Position numbers and translations under genes: made by a program
Notes under the pieces: generated by a model
What the model saw: only the letters and a program-made list of their open reading frames with translations
The model's database searches: none
What the model was told of the DNA's origin: nothing
Part shown: piece by piece, positions 1-6,547 of the stretch
Layout: every line of letters starts with the position of its first letter
Numbering within the stretch: the stretch's first letter is position 1
NCBI GenBank assembly: GCA_022790685.1
Contig: JAAVXQ010000054.1
Span: forward strand, 1 to 8,264
Direction of reading: 5' to 3'
DNA length: 8,264 bases
DNA from: Clostridia bacterium
Lineage (GTDB): Bacteria > Bacillota > Clostridia > TANB77 > CAG-508

Positions 1-1
1 A

Positions 2-535
2 CTAGATAGACCAACAGATGGAGAATATATTTTAGATGATATAGATATAAATTTGGCAGAAGATAATGAGTTATCAAAATTAAGAAATCAAAAAATAGGT
101 TTTGTATTTCAAACATATAATTTGATATCAAAAACAAGTGCATTAAAAAATGTTGAACTTCCAATGCTATATGCAGGTGTTAGCCAAAAAGAAAGACATG
201 AAAGAGCAAAGAAGCTTCTAGAACTTGTTGAGATGGGAGATAGAATGAAACATCTTCCAGAAGAGTTATCAGGTGGACAAAAGCAAAGAGTAGCAATAGC
301 GAGAGCTATGGCTAATAACCCATCTATAATTTTGGCAGACGAGCCTACAGGAGCGCTAGACTCAATAACTGGAAGAAAAGTAATGGATTTATTTCATAAA
401 CTAAATAAAGAAGAAGGAATAACAATAGTTTTAATAACACATTCTAATGAACTTGCAGCAGAAACAGACAGAATAATAACTATAAAAGATGGTAAAATTA
501 TTGGAGAGGCTAAAGGAAAAGGAGGTAATAAGTAA
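2..535 (+). CDS. ABC exporter ATPase, MacB/LolD type (5' end missing)
   Basis: This is the ATP-binding subunit of a MacB/LolCDE-type exporter. It powers the permease encoded next to it from the cytoplasmic face of the membrane. The reading frame is open from base 2, so the first in-frame start-like codon (TTG at 53) is internal. The 177 visible codons begin with LDRPTDGEY, which in this family lies just after Walker A, so about 45-50 N-terminal residues including Walker A lie outside the window. Visible motifs are the Q-loop (GFVFQ), the signature LSGGQKQRVAIARA, Walker B with catalytic Glu and D-loop (ILADEPTGALD), and the H-loop (ITHS). The stop codon shares one base with the permease start (TAATG), which implies translational coupling. 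The substrate cannot be read from the sequence; peptides, antibiotics or lipoproteins are typical for the family. Confidence 0.95.
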   Translation, partial: LDRPTDGEYILDDIDINLAEDNELSKLRNQKIGFVFQTYNLISKTSALKNVELPMLYAGVSQKERHERAKKLLELVEMGDRMKHLPEELSGGQKQRVAIARAMANNPSIILADEPTGALDSITGRKVMDLFHKLNKEEGITIVLITHSNELAAETDRIITIKDGKIIGEAKGKGGNK

Positions 536-1827
536 TGATTCTTTTAGAAAACATATTATTAGCTCTAAATGGACTTTTAGCAAATAAAATGAGAGCACTT
601 CTTACAATGCTTGGAATAATAATTGGTATTGCTTCTGTTATTGCTATAATGACAGTAGGTGATTCACTTACACTTTCAGTTTCAGATCAAATGCAATCAA
701 TGGGTGCAAATAATATTCAGGTAGTATTAAAAGAAAAGACAGAGGATGATGAGGCTGACGAGTTTGGAGCTTTATTTGGAAGTGCATATTCATCAGCTAT
801 TTTGTCAGAAGATGATTATTTTTCTAGTGAAATGTTACAAAAATTTTGTGAAAAATGTGAGAAATCTATTTATGCCATATCTATTAGTAACAGTGTAGGA
901 AATGGAAAAATTGAGAATAGTAAAAATTATGCAAATGTTAGTATAATGGGAGGAAGTCCGGGATATTTTATATCTAGTGATATTAATTTGTTAGCAGGAA
1001 GTTTTTTTTCTGCAAAAGATTTTAATGAAGGAAGAAAAGTAGCATTAATATCAGATAAAGCTGTAAATAATTTATTTGGTGGTGATAATTCCAAAGCTTT
1101 AGGTAAAGAAATAGAAATTGAAATAAGTGATACATATGTTAAATATACAATAGTTGGTGTATATGAATATAAAAATAACGGAATGATGATGACAAATATG
1201 ATGAGCTCAGATAAAGACTTAATGACAGAATTATATATTCCACTTATAACTGCAAATAATCAAAATAAAACAGAAGGATATCAATACTTTTCTGTAGTTA
1301 CTAAAGTAGGAGTAGATTCAGTAGAATTTGCAAAAGAAATAGAAAGATTTTTTGAAGGATATTATAGAAATAATCAAAATTTTGGAGTAGCAGCATTTAG
1401 TATGGAATCAATGATAAGTGCTATGACAGATATGCTGGGAACTATTACACTAGCAATATCAGTAGTTGCTGGAATTGCTCTTTTAGTAGGTGGAATAGGT
1501 GTTATGAATATAATGTTAGTTTCAATAACTGAAAGAACAAGAGAGATTGGTACAAGAAAGGCTCTTGGAGCTAATAATGCTTCAATAAGAGTTCAGTTTA
1601 TAGTAGAGGCAATTATAATTTGCTTAATAGGTGGAATTATAGGAATTATATTAGGATTAATGATGGGAACTTTTGCTTCTAAATTGTTAGGATATCCAGC
1701 AATTCCATCAGTAAAAAGTATAGTAATATCAATTACTTTTTCAATGGCAATAGGAGTATTTTTCGGATATTATCCAGCTAATAAAGCGGCAAAGATGAAT
1801 CCAATAGATGCATTAAGATATGAATAA
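535..1827 (+). CDS. MacB-like FtsX-family ABC transporter permease
   Basis: This 430-residue permease is the membrane partner of the preceding ATPase and matches the usual MacB-like length in Gram-positives. Domain order is typical: TM1 at about residues 21-43, a large extracellular MacB_PCD-type domain at about 45-295, then three C-terminal helices at about 303-331, 353-380 and 392-415 forming the FtsX domain. The cytoplasmic loop after TM2 carries the family hallmark TERTREIGTRKALGA (about 332-346), and the protein ends in the common NPIDALRYE tail. The ATG overlaps the ATPase stop by one base, with GGAGG at 521-525 upstream. The extracellular domain has a CEKC pair (C105/C108), which could form a disulfide or bind a metal; its role is unknown. 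No HlyD/MacA adaptor gene follows; one could lie upstream of the window. Family is certain, substrate unknown. Confidence 0.95.
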   Translation: MILLENILLALNGLLANKMRALLTMLGIIIGIASVIAIMTVGDSLTLSVSDQMQSMGANNIQVVLKEKTEDDEADEFGALFGSAYSSAILSEDDYFSSEMLQKFCEKCEKSIYAISISNSVGNGKIENSKNYANVSIMGGSPGYFISSDINLLAGSFFSAKDFNEGRKVALISDKAVNNLFGGDNSKALGKEIEIEISDTYVKYTIVGVYEYKNNGMMMTNMMSSDKDLMTELYIPLITANNQNKTEGYQYFSVVTKVGVDSVEFAKEIERFFEGYYRNNQNFGVAAFSMESMISAMTDMLGTITLAISVVAGIALLVGGIGVMNIMLVSITERTREIGTRKALGANNASIRVQFIVEAIIICLIGGIIGIILGLMMGTFASKLLGYPAIPSVKSIVISITFSMAIGVFFGYYPANKAAKMNPIDALRYE

Positions 1828-1836
1828 ATTTAATTT

Positions 1837-1878
1837 AAAAAATATAGTAAAATAAAAAATTTTACTATATTTTTTTTT
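1837..1878 (+). terminator. Intrinsic terminator of the ABC exporter operon
   Basis: A 16-bp A/T-rich perfect stem (1837-1852 with 1860-1875, core ATATAGTAAAA/TTTTACTATAT) encloses a 7-nt loop and runs into a T tract ending at 1878. It lies 10 bases after the permease stop and separates the exporter operon from the next gene. Confidence 0.8.
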
Positions 1879-1885
1879 GAGTTTA

Positions 1886-1894
1886 TGATATAAA
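1886..1894 (+). promoter_or_regulatory. Candidate extended -10 promoter for the 1958 gene
   Basis: TGATATAAA fits an extended -10 element (TG-n-TATAAA) between the upstream terminator and the next gene. It predicts a start near 1901 and a leader of about 57 nt. No good -35 is present: the matching position falls in the terminator T-rich region. In such A/T-rich DNA, chance matches are common, so support is weak. Confidence 0.35.
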
Positions 1895-1957
1895 TAAAAT
1901 GAAAAATATTACAAAATAATTTAATTAATATACTAAAGAATTTATTAGGAGGTAAAT

Positions 1958-2716
1958 ATGAATAAAGAACAATTTATATTGGGAATTAAAATTACAATAT
2001 TTATAAGTATAGTGACATTAATCATAATTATAGGAATTTTATTATATGTTTTTAATTCTAAAAAAGCTAATCCAGATTTTTATTCAGAATTACTTTCTAG
2101 TGCTGATACTAAAACTAGTAACATAGATGTAGCAGAAATATCATTAGAAGCAAAAGGAATTGATAAAGAAGAGTTTGAAAATTATTTATCTATGTTTAGT
2201 CATTTAGTTTATGAAGGCTATTATAAAGATTATGAACTTACCCAAGAAGAACTTAAAGATACACAAAATATGAATATGGCTATAGACTTTTTAGATATTC
2301 TTTATTTGTATGAAGGAGAAAAAGATGAGCAAGGTATTATAGCGTATGAAGTAGAAAAAGTAAATAATATAGTTAAAGAAATGACAGGTACATATATATA
2401 TAAGAAATTAGATGTAAAGAATATATATAGTTATGATGAAACAAAGAATGTGTATATTCCAAATCTTCAGGATAATATTAATACTTTACTAATTAGCATG
2501 GAGGAACTTGAAAAAAAAGATGAAAAAATAGAAGTTATATATAAAGTAGCATTTGCAAAGGAAAGTGAAAAGCAAAAATATTTAGAAGGACAAAAAGTAG
2601 AACTAGAAACTTATAATATAAAAGCAACAATTTTGGAAAATAAAGATTATGAATTTTCAAAATACTATGTAAGTAATATAAAACAAATTTCTAAAGAACT
2701 AGTAAAATATAACTAA
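1958..2716 (+). CDS. Hypothetical single-pass membrane protein
   Basis: I do not recognise this 252-residue protein. A strong AGGAGG at 1947-1952, five bases before the ATG, fixes the start. The N-terminus has one hydrophobic segment (about residues 11-32) with a short N-terminal flank, then a Lys-rich stretch and a hydrophilic remainder of about 215 residues rich in Glu, Lys and Tyr. No lipobox cysteine follows the segment, so it reads as an N-terminal membrane anchor rather than a lipoprotein. By hydrophobicity and charge the soluble part could be extracellular, but orientation is not proven. The segment around 185-215 (EELEKKDEKIEV and KESEKQKYLEG) is highly charged and may be helical. It starts a plus-strand group with the kinase gene 15 bases downstream, so they are probably co-transcribed. 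Codon use matches its neighbours. Confidence 0.85.
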   Translation: MNKEQFILGIKITIFISIVTLIIIIGILLYVFNSKKANPDFYSELLSSADTKTSNIDVAEISLEAKGIDKEEFENYLSMFSHLVYEGYYKDYELTQEELKDTQNMNMAIDFLDILYLYEGEKDEQGIIAYEVEKVNNIVKEMTGTYIYKKLDVKNIYSYDETKNVYIPNLQDNINTLLISMEELEKKDEKIEVIYKVAFAKESEKQKYLEGQKVELETYNIKATILENKDYEFSKYYVSNIKQISKELVKYN

Positions 2717-2731
2717 AAAAGAGGAAAAGAA

Positions 2732-3250
2732 ATGGATAAAATAAAAAGAATTTCAATTGTTGGTGCTCCTGGCACAGGTAAAACAACATTAGCATATAAA
2801 TTAAAAGAAATTTTTAATTTGCCGATTTGTCATATAGATTCAATACATCATTTACCTAATTGGGTTTTAAGAGAAGAAAAAGAACGTGATAGTATGATAT
2901 TAGAAGAAATAAAAAAAGATGAGTGGATAATAGATGGAACTTATACAAATACATTAGAGGAAAGAGCTAAAGTATCTGATATAGTAATATTTTTAGATTA
3001 TCCAACAATAACTTCATTAAAGGGAGTATTTCAAAGACTTTCTAAAGACTTAGGAAAAGAAAAACCAGATATACCTGGATGTAAAGAAAAGTTTGATATT
3101 AGCTTTATAATTTATGTAGCAGGTTACAATAGACAGAGAAGAAAAGTTATTGTTGATATATTAGATAAATATGAAAATGTAAAAGTTTTTAGAAGCAGAA
3201 AAGAATTAGAAAACTGGTTAGAAAACTTAAAAGAATCCACAAAAAGATAA
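2732..3250 (+). CDS. P-loop NTPase, adenylate-kinase-like, FlaR/topology-modulation family
   Basis: This 172-residue cytoplasmic protein belongs to the small AAA/adenylate-kinase-like group often annotated as DNA topology modulation protein FlaR. Walker A is GAPGTGKTT (residues 11-19). Further family landmarks are the HIDSIHHLPNW segment (34-44), WIIDGTY (65-71), the hydrophobic Walker-B-like strand IVIFLDYP (84-91), and an Arg-rich lid segment YNRQRRK (132-138) likely to contact nucleotide phosphates. Length matches the family. The RBS GAGG (2721-2724) lies seven bases before the ATG. The fold predicts nucleotide or small-molecule phosphorylation; the topology-modulation name comes from old genetics and the true substrate is not established. 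The last codons and stop are built into a hairpin that precedes the ABC-F gene. Confidence 0.88.
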   Translation: MDKIKRISIVGAPGTGKTTLAYKLKEIFNLPICHIDSIHHLPNWVLREEKERDSMILEEIKKDEWIIDGTYTNTLEERAKVSDIVIFLDYPTITSLKGVFQRLSKDLGKEKPDIPGCKEKFDISFIIYVAGYNRQRRKVIVDILDKYENVKVFRSRKELENWLENLKESTKR

Positions 3251-3268
3251 TAATTTGTGGATTCTTTA
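3230..3268 (+). terminator. Hairpin spanning the kinase stop codon, terminator or attenuator
   Basis: A perfect 14-bp stem pairs 3230-3243 (AAAGAATCCACAAA) with 3254-3267. The 10-nt loop contains the TAA stop (3248-3250) of the kinase gene. The left arm is coding sequence. The sequence after the stem (ATTATAATT) is only partly T-rich, so as an intrinsic terminator it should be leaky. The ABC-F ribosome binding site follows within 12 bases. See the finding on possible translation-sensitive control. Confidence 0.65.
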
Positions 3269-3287
3269 TTATAATTAGGAGGAAAAA

Positions 3288-4775
3288 ATGTCATTAATAG
3301 ATGTAAATAATTTAAATTTTAAATATGAAGGAAGTATTCAAAATGTTTTTGAAAATGTTTCTTTTAGTATAGATACAGATTGGAAATTGGGATTAATTGG
3401 GAGAAATGGAAAAGGCAAAACTACTTTTTTAAGACTTTTAAAAGGTGATTATGAATATACAGGAAAGATTTCAAAAAGTATAGAATTTGATTATTTCCCA
3501 TATGAAGTAGAAAACAAACAAATGCAAACTATAGATATTGTGCATGAAATTATTCCTAATACTGATGATTGGGAAATTGTTAAAGAATTAAATTTATTAA
3601 AAACAGATAGTGAAGTTCTTTATAGAAGCTTTGACACTTTGAGTGGTGGAGAACAGATAAAAATACTTTTAGTAAGTTTATTTTTAAAAGAGAATAATTT
3701 TTTACTTATTGATGAACCTACAAATCATTTAGATTCACAAACAAGAGAGAATTTAGCAGAATATTTAAATAAGAAAAAGGGTTTTATTTTAGTTTCTCAT
3801 GATAGAAATTTTTTAGATAGAGTTGTAGATCATATTATTTCTATAAATAATACTAATATAGAGGTTCAAAAAGGAAACTTTTCGTCTTGGAAAGACAATA
3901 AAGATGCGAGAGATAATTTTGAGTTTACTCAAAATGAAAAATTAAGAAAAGATATAAACAGATTAGAGATAGCTGCAAAGAATACTGAAAATTGGTCAAA
4001 TAAAATTGAAAAATCAAAGTATAATACAAATAACTCTGGTTCTAGTATTGATAGAGGTTATGTAGGCCATCAATCTGCAAAAATGATGAAAAAATCAAAA
4101 GTAATTGAAAAAAGAGTAGAAAAAGCGATTGATGAAAAATCTAATTTACTTAATAATATTGATAGAAGTGATGATTTAAAAATAGTTCCATTAAATTGCA
4201 ATAAAAATACTTTGATAATGGCTCATGATCTTCAAATAAAGTATAATAATAAAAATATATTTAATAAAATTTCTTTTGAAATACAAAATGGAGATAGAAT
4301 TGCTATTATAGGAAAAAATGGAGCAGGAAAATCAAGTATATTAAAATTAATTTTAGGATATGATGTACCATATGGTGGAGAAATGAAAATTGCAAATGAC
4401 TTAAAAATATCATATGTGTCACAAAGTACAGAAGAGTTAGAGGGTACACTTAAAAATTTTGCATATCAAATGAAAATTGATGAAAGTATTTTTAAAGCAA
4501 TGCTTTCTAAAATGGGATTTTCTAGTTTAGACTTTAATACTGATATAAAGAAAATGAGTGAAGGACAGAAGAAAAAAGTACTAATTGCAAAAAGCATTTC
4601 AGAGATGGCGAATATTTATATTTGGGATGAACCTTTAAATTATATAGATATTATAACAAGAATTCAAATTGAAGAAGCTATATTAAAATATAAGCCTACA
4701 ATGATTTTTGTTGAACATGATGAAACTTTTATAAAGAATGTAGCAACAAAAATTATCAATTTAGAGTCTATTTAA
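3288..4775 (+). CDS. Lsa-type ABC-F ribosome-protection protein
   Basis: This 495-residue protein has two ABC ATPase domains and no membrane segments, so it is an ABC-F translation factor rather than a transporter. NBD1 has Walker A GRNGKGKT (38-45), signature LSGGEQ (118-123), Walker B LLIDEPTNHLD (139-149, catalytic E143) and H-loop SHD (170-172). A charged interdomain linker (about 200-300) is the antibiotic-resistance domain that reaches the ribosomal E/P site. NBD2 has GKNGAGKSS (342-350), MSEGQKKK (423-430), IYIWDEPLNYID (443-454, E448) and EHD (476-478). The DWKLGLIGRNG opening, ENWSNK linker segment, YIWDEPLNYID and length near 500 fit the Lsa/CplR branch, whose members give lincosamide, streptogramin A and pleuromutilin resistance. 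AGGAGG at 3278-3283 sets the ATG. Which drugs, if any, this copy protects against is inference. Confidence 0.92.
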   Translation: MSLIDVNNLNFKYEGSIQNVFENVSFSIDTDWKLGLIGRNGKGKTTFLRLLKGDYEYTGKISKSIEFDYFPYEVENKQMQTIDIVHEIIPNTDDWEIVKELNLLKTDSEVLYRSFDTLSGGEQIKILLVSLFLKENNFLLIDEPTNHLDSQTRENLAEYLNKKKGFILVSHDRNFLDRVVDHIISINNTNIEVQKGNFSSWKDNKDARDNFEFTQNEKLRKDINRLEIAAKNTENWSNKIEKSKYNTNNSGSSIDRGYVGHQSAKMMKKSKVIEKRVEKAIDEKSNLLNNIDRSDDLKIVPLNCNKNTLIMAHDLQIKYNNKNIFNKISFEIQNGDRIAIIGKNGAGKSSILKLILGYDVPYGGEMKIANDLKISYVSQSTEELEGTLKNFAYQMKIDESIFKAMLSKMGFSSLDFNTDIKKMSEGQKKKVLIAKSISEMANIYIWDEPLNYIDIITRIQIEEAILKYKPTMIFVEHDETFIKNVATKIINLESI

Positions 4776-4779
4776 AACA

Positions 4780-4823
4780 AAAAAATAAGTTATAGGTATT
4801 AGTTTTACTATAACTTATTTTTT
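4780..4823. terminator. Bidirectional intrinsic terminator between convergent genes
   Basis: A 16-bp stem pairs 4780-4795 with 4808-4823 (core AATAAGTTATA/TATAACTTATT) around a 12-nt loop. On the plus strand it ends in a T run for the ABC-F gene. On the minus strand it is followed by TTGTTTTAA and would end the sigma factor transcript, whose stop lies at 4827-4829. Confidence 0.82.
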
Positions 4824-4826
4824 ATT

Positions 4827-5321
4827 TTAATATTCAGCTTTATTTATAATTTCTTTTAATTCATTTCGGCCTCTTTTTAATCTAGTCTTTACAGCGCTTT
4901 CGGTTATATTTAATTTTTTACCAATTTCTTTTACACGTAAATTATTGCAATAATATAATTTTAAGACTACTTTATAAGTATCTCTTAAATAATCAAGAAA
5001 CTGAGTAGGTTTTTCTTTATATATATCATCTAAAGGTTCTATCAAGATATTTTCATCTAATTCTAAACAATGATTTTTTTTCTTATTTTTATTAAAATTA
5101 ATAGAAGTATGTTTTGTAGTTTTCTTAAGCCATTTTTCTTTATGTTCATCATCATTTAATCTATTAAAATATTTACAATATTTAATAAAAACTTCTTGAA
5201 AAACATCTTCAGCATCAGCTTTACAATCAGTATTATTATAAGCTATAGTATATACAATTGTAGAGAATTTTACTATATCTTTTTCAATTTGAGCTTGCCT
5301 TTCTATATCCTTACTTTTCAT
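4827..5321 (-). CDS. ECF-type RNA polymerase sigma factor
   Basis: This 164-residue protein has the compact two-domain form of extracytoplasmic-function sigma-70 factors. Region 2 contains the core-binding and -10 recognition helix signature DAEDVFQEVFIKY (36-48), followed by WLKKTTKHTSINFNK (64-78), which corresponds to region 2.4 and the family's W-L-x-x-I-A-x-N-x pattern. Region 4 is a helix-turn-helix at about 125-157 (VKEIGKKLNITESAVKTRLKRGRNELK) described by its key stretch EIGKKLNI..SAVKTRLKRG. Region 3 is absent, as expected. GGGAG (5328-5332) precedes the ATG by six bases. Region 2 is Lys-rich with an unusual KNKKKNH segment. No anti-sigma or other minus-strand gene follows; downstream is the convergent ABC-F gene. 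The regulator of this factor and its target genes are therefore not visible. Confidence 0.92.
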   Translation of the reverse strand: MKSKDIERQAQIEKDIVKFSTIVYTIAYNNTDCKADAEDVFQEVFIKYCKYFNRLNDDEHKEKWLKKTTKHTSINFNKNKKKNHCLELDENILIEPLDDIYKEKPTQFLDYLRDTYKVVLKLYYCNNLRVKEIGKKLNITESAVKTRLKRGRNELKEIINKAEY

Positions 5322-5635
5322 ATATTACTCCCAAAACTAAATATATAGATAGTTAATATTGTACATTTTAATTATTCTATTCTAATATTTTAGCATATAT
5401 TGTAATAATTTGTATAGTGCTATTTTTAGTAGATGTTTCTAAAAAGCTTTTATTTATTTAACAAAAGGGATTAAATTATTTTTTTAGGAAATATTAAAAA
5501 AGTATAATTCTTAAAAATATCTTAATTACTATATATATATCTTTTATATTATTATAAATTATGATATTATCATTTAAATTAATATAGAAAGAATAAATAG
5601 ATGTAACTAAAATAAAGAAGGTGTAAAAGTAATAT
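5322..5635. other. Intergenic region between divergent sigma factor and DedA-superfamily genes
   Basis: These 314 bases separate two divergently transcribed genes, so they must hold promoters in both directions. The only reasonable minus-strand element is the extended -10 at 5387-5395. On the plus strand TATTAT at 5565-5570 with TTTATA at 5543-5548 (16-bp spacer) is a weak σA candidate. I see no tRNA, riboswitch-like fold, long repeat or supported small gene. The stretch is very A/T-rich, including an AT dinucleotide run near 5530. Confidence 0.5.
5387..5395 (-). promoter_or_regulatory. Candidate extended -10 promoter for the ECF sigma gene
   Basis: On the minus strand TGCTAAAAT matches an extended -10 (TG-n-TAAAAT), predicting transcription from about 5380 and a leader near 60 nt. 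No convincing -35 lies 17 bases upstream. It could instead be a chance match in A/T-rich DNA, and the gene may also have an ECF-type promoter that I could not identify. Confidence 0.35.
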
Positions 5636-6361
5636 ATGAAGAAAGAACATATAAAAACCATAAGAAAAATAGCATTTGTATTAGCAGTAGTTATATTTGC
5701 TATTATAACTATCATACTTTTTCCATTATTTAAAAACTTAGCTACAAAAGAAGGTAGAATAATAGCAAAAGAACAATTAGGTAGTGCAGGATTTTTTGGT
5801 GGAGTTTTTCTAACAATGCTTGAAATTTTAAAAGTTTTTGTTGTAATGCTTCCAGGAGAACCGATAGAATTACTATCAGGTATGTGCTATGGACCAATAG
5901 GTGGACTAGTAGTTATATATATAGGAATTTCAATAAGTACATTTTTCATCTCATATATTGTAAAAAAACAAGGTATTGAACTTGTAAGAGATATTGTGCC
6001 AAAAGAGAAGTTAAAAAAGGTAGAAGAGATATTAGAAAATAATCCAAAAAAAGTGGAAACAACATTATTTATTTTATACTTTTTACCAGTTATACCAAAG
6101 GATTTTTTAACATATATAGGTAGCCTTCTTCCAATGAGTACAAGTAAGTTTTTATTTATATCACTATTTGCAAGATTTCCAGCAGTATTTTCTTCAACAA
6201 TTGTTGGAAGTAAGATTTTAGATGGTGATATTAAAACTATAATAATTGTATATCTTATAACATATATAATATCAGGAAGTATTGCTTTAACGTATAATAG
6301 AAAATTTACTAAAGAAAAAAGATTAGTTAGAAAAGAGAAAAAAATAAGTAAAGAAACATAA
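5636..6361 (+). CDS. TVP38/TMEM64 family membrane protein (DedA superfamily, VTT domain)
   Basis: This 241-residue polytopic membrane protein has the VTT/SNARE-associated fold. TM1 lies at about residues 11-31, further hydrophobic segments at about 54-72, 87-108, 142-160, 171-192 and 201-220, and a Lys/Arg-rich cytoplasmic tail closes the protein. Family hallmarks are LPGEPIELLSGMCYGPIGG (72-90), FLPVIPKDFLTYIGSLLPM (149-167) and ARFPAVFSSTIVGS (179-192). The conserved Glu and prolines fall in the re-entrant helices of the fold. An in-frame TAA at 5630-5632 rules out an earlier start. The best RBS (GAAGGTG, 5617-5623) is 12 bases from the ATG, which is long. Some DedA-family proteins (UptA) flip undecaprenyl phosphate across the membrane; the TVP38 branch is less well characterised, so that role here is inference, helped by the DUF368 gene downstream. 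Confidence 0.88.
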   Translation: MKKEHIKTIRKIAFVLAVVIFAIITIILFPLFKNLATKEGRIIAKEQLGSAGFFGGVFLTMLEILKVFVVMLPGEPIELLSGMCYGPIGGLVVIYIGISISTFFISYIVKKQGIELVRDIVPKEKLKKVEEILENNPKKVETTLFILYFLPVIPKDFLTYIGSLLPMSTSKFLFISLFARFPAVFSSTIVGSKILDGDIKTIIIVYLITYIISGSIALTYNRKFTKEKRLVRKEKKISKET

Positions 6362-6390
6362 TATTAAATTTGTTAGAAAAATTTAATAAT

Positions 6391-6436
6391 TAAAATGTGC
6401 AGTAATATCTAAGAAATACTGCATATTTTATTATTA
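6391..6436 (+). terminator. Probable terminator after the TVP38-family gene
   Basis: A 13-bp stem with one G·U pair (6392-6404 with 6417-6429, core GCAGTA/TACTGC) encloses a 12-nt loop, and the right side ends in ATATTTTATTATT. It lies about 30 bases after the stop and ahead of a separate promoter for the DUF368 gene. Confidence 0.6.
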
Positions 6437-6453
6437 AAAGAATATTAAATCAA

Positions 6454-6482
6454 TTGTAAAAAAAAAGAATATAAAGTATAAT
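6454..6482 (+). promoter_or_regulatory. σA-type promoter of the DUF368 gene
   Basis: TTGTAA (6454-6459) and a perfect TATAAT (6477-6482) are separated by exactly 17 bp. Transcription would start near 6489, leaving a leader of about 59 nt before the ATG at 6548. It lies just after the upstream terminator, so the DUF368 gene probably has its own transcript. Confidence 0.7.
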
Positions 6483-6547
6483 AATTTAGGAAGTTTTATA
6501 GGCTTTACTTAAAAAAACCTAAATACATAAAAGAAGGAAGAAAAAAC

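Noticed and set aside
53..55. TTG at 53 as the start of the ABC ATPase
   Set aside because: The frame stays open to base 2 and the upstream codons match the family's conserved sequence, so the gene is truncated by the window edge rather than starting here.
3270..3275. Perfect TATAAT just upstream of the ABC-F gene
   Set aside because: Its start site would fall on the ribosome binding site, there is no -35, and it is part of the A/T-rich tail of the hairpin.
5494..5715. Minus-strand frame of 73 codons crossing the start of the TVP38-family gene
   Set aside because: It overlaps the promoter region and N-terminus of a well-supported gene, has a low-complexity Ile/Tyr/Phe composition expected from A/T-rich antisense DNA, and has no convincing ribosome binding site.
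6485..6523. Possible riboswitch-like fold in the DUF368 leader
   Set aside because: Only a 6-bp TTTAGG/CCTAAA pairing and a competing 4-bp pairing are present; this is too weak for a structured leader.
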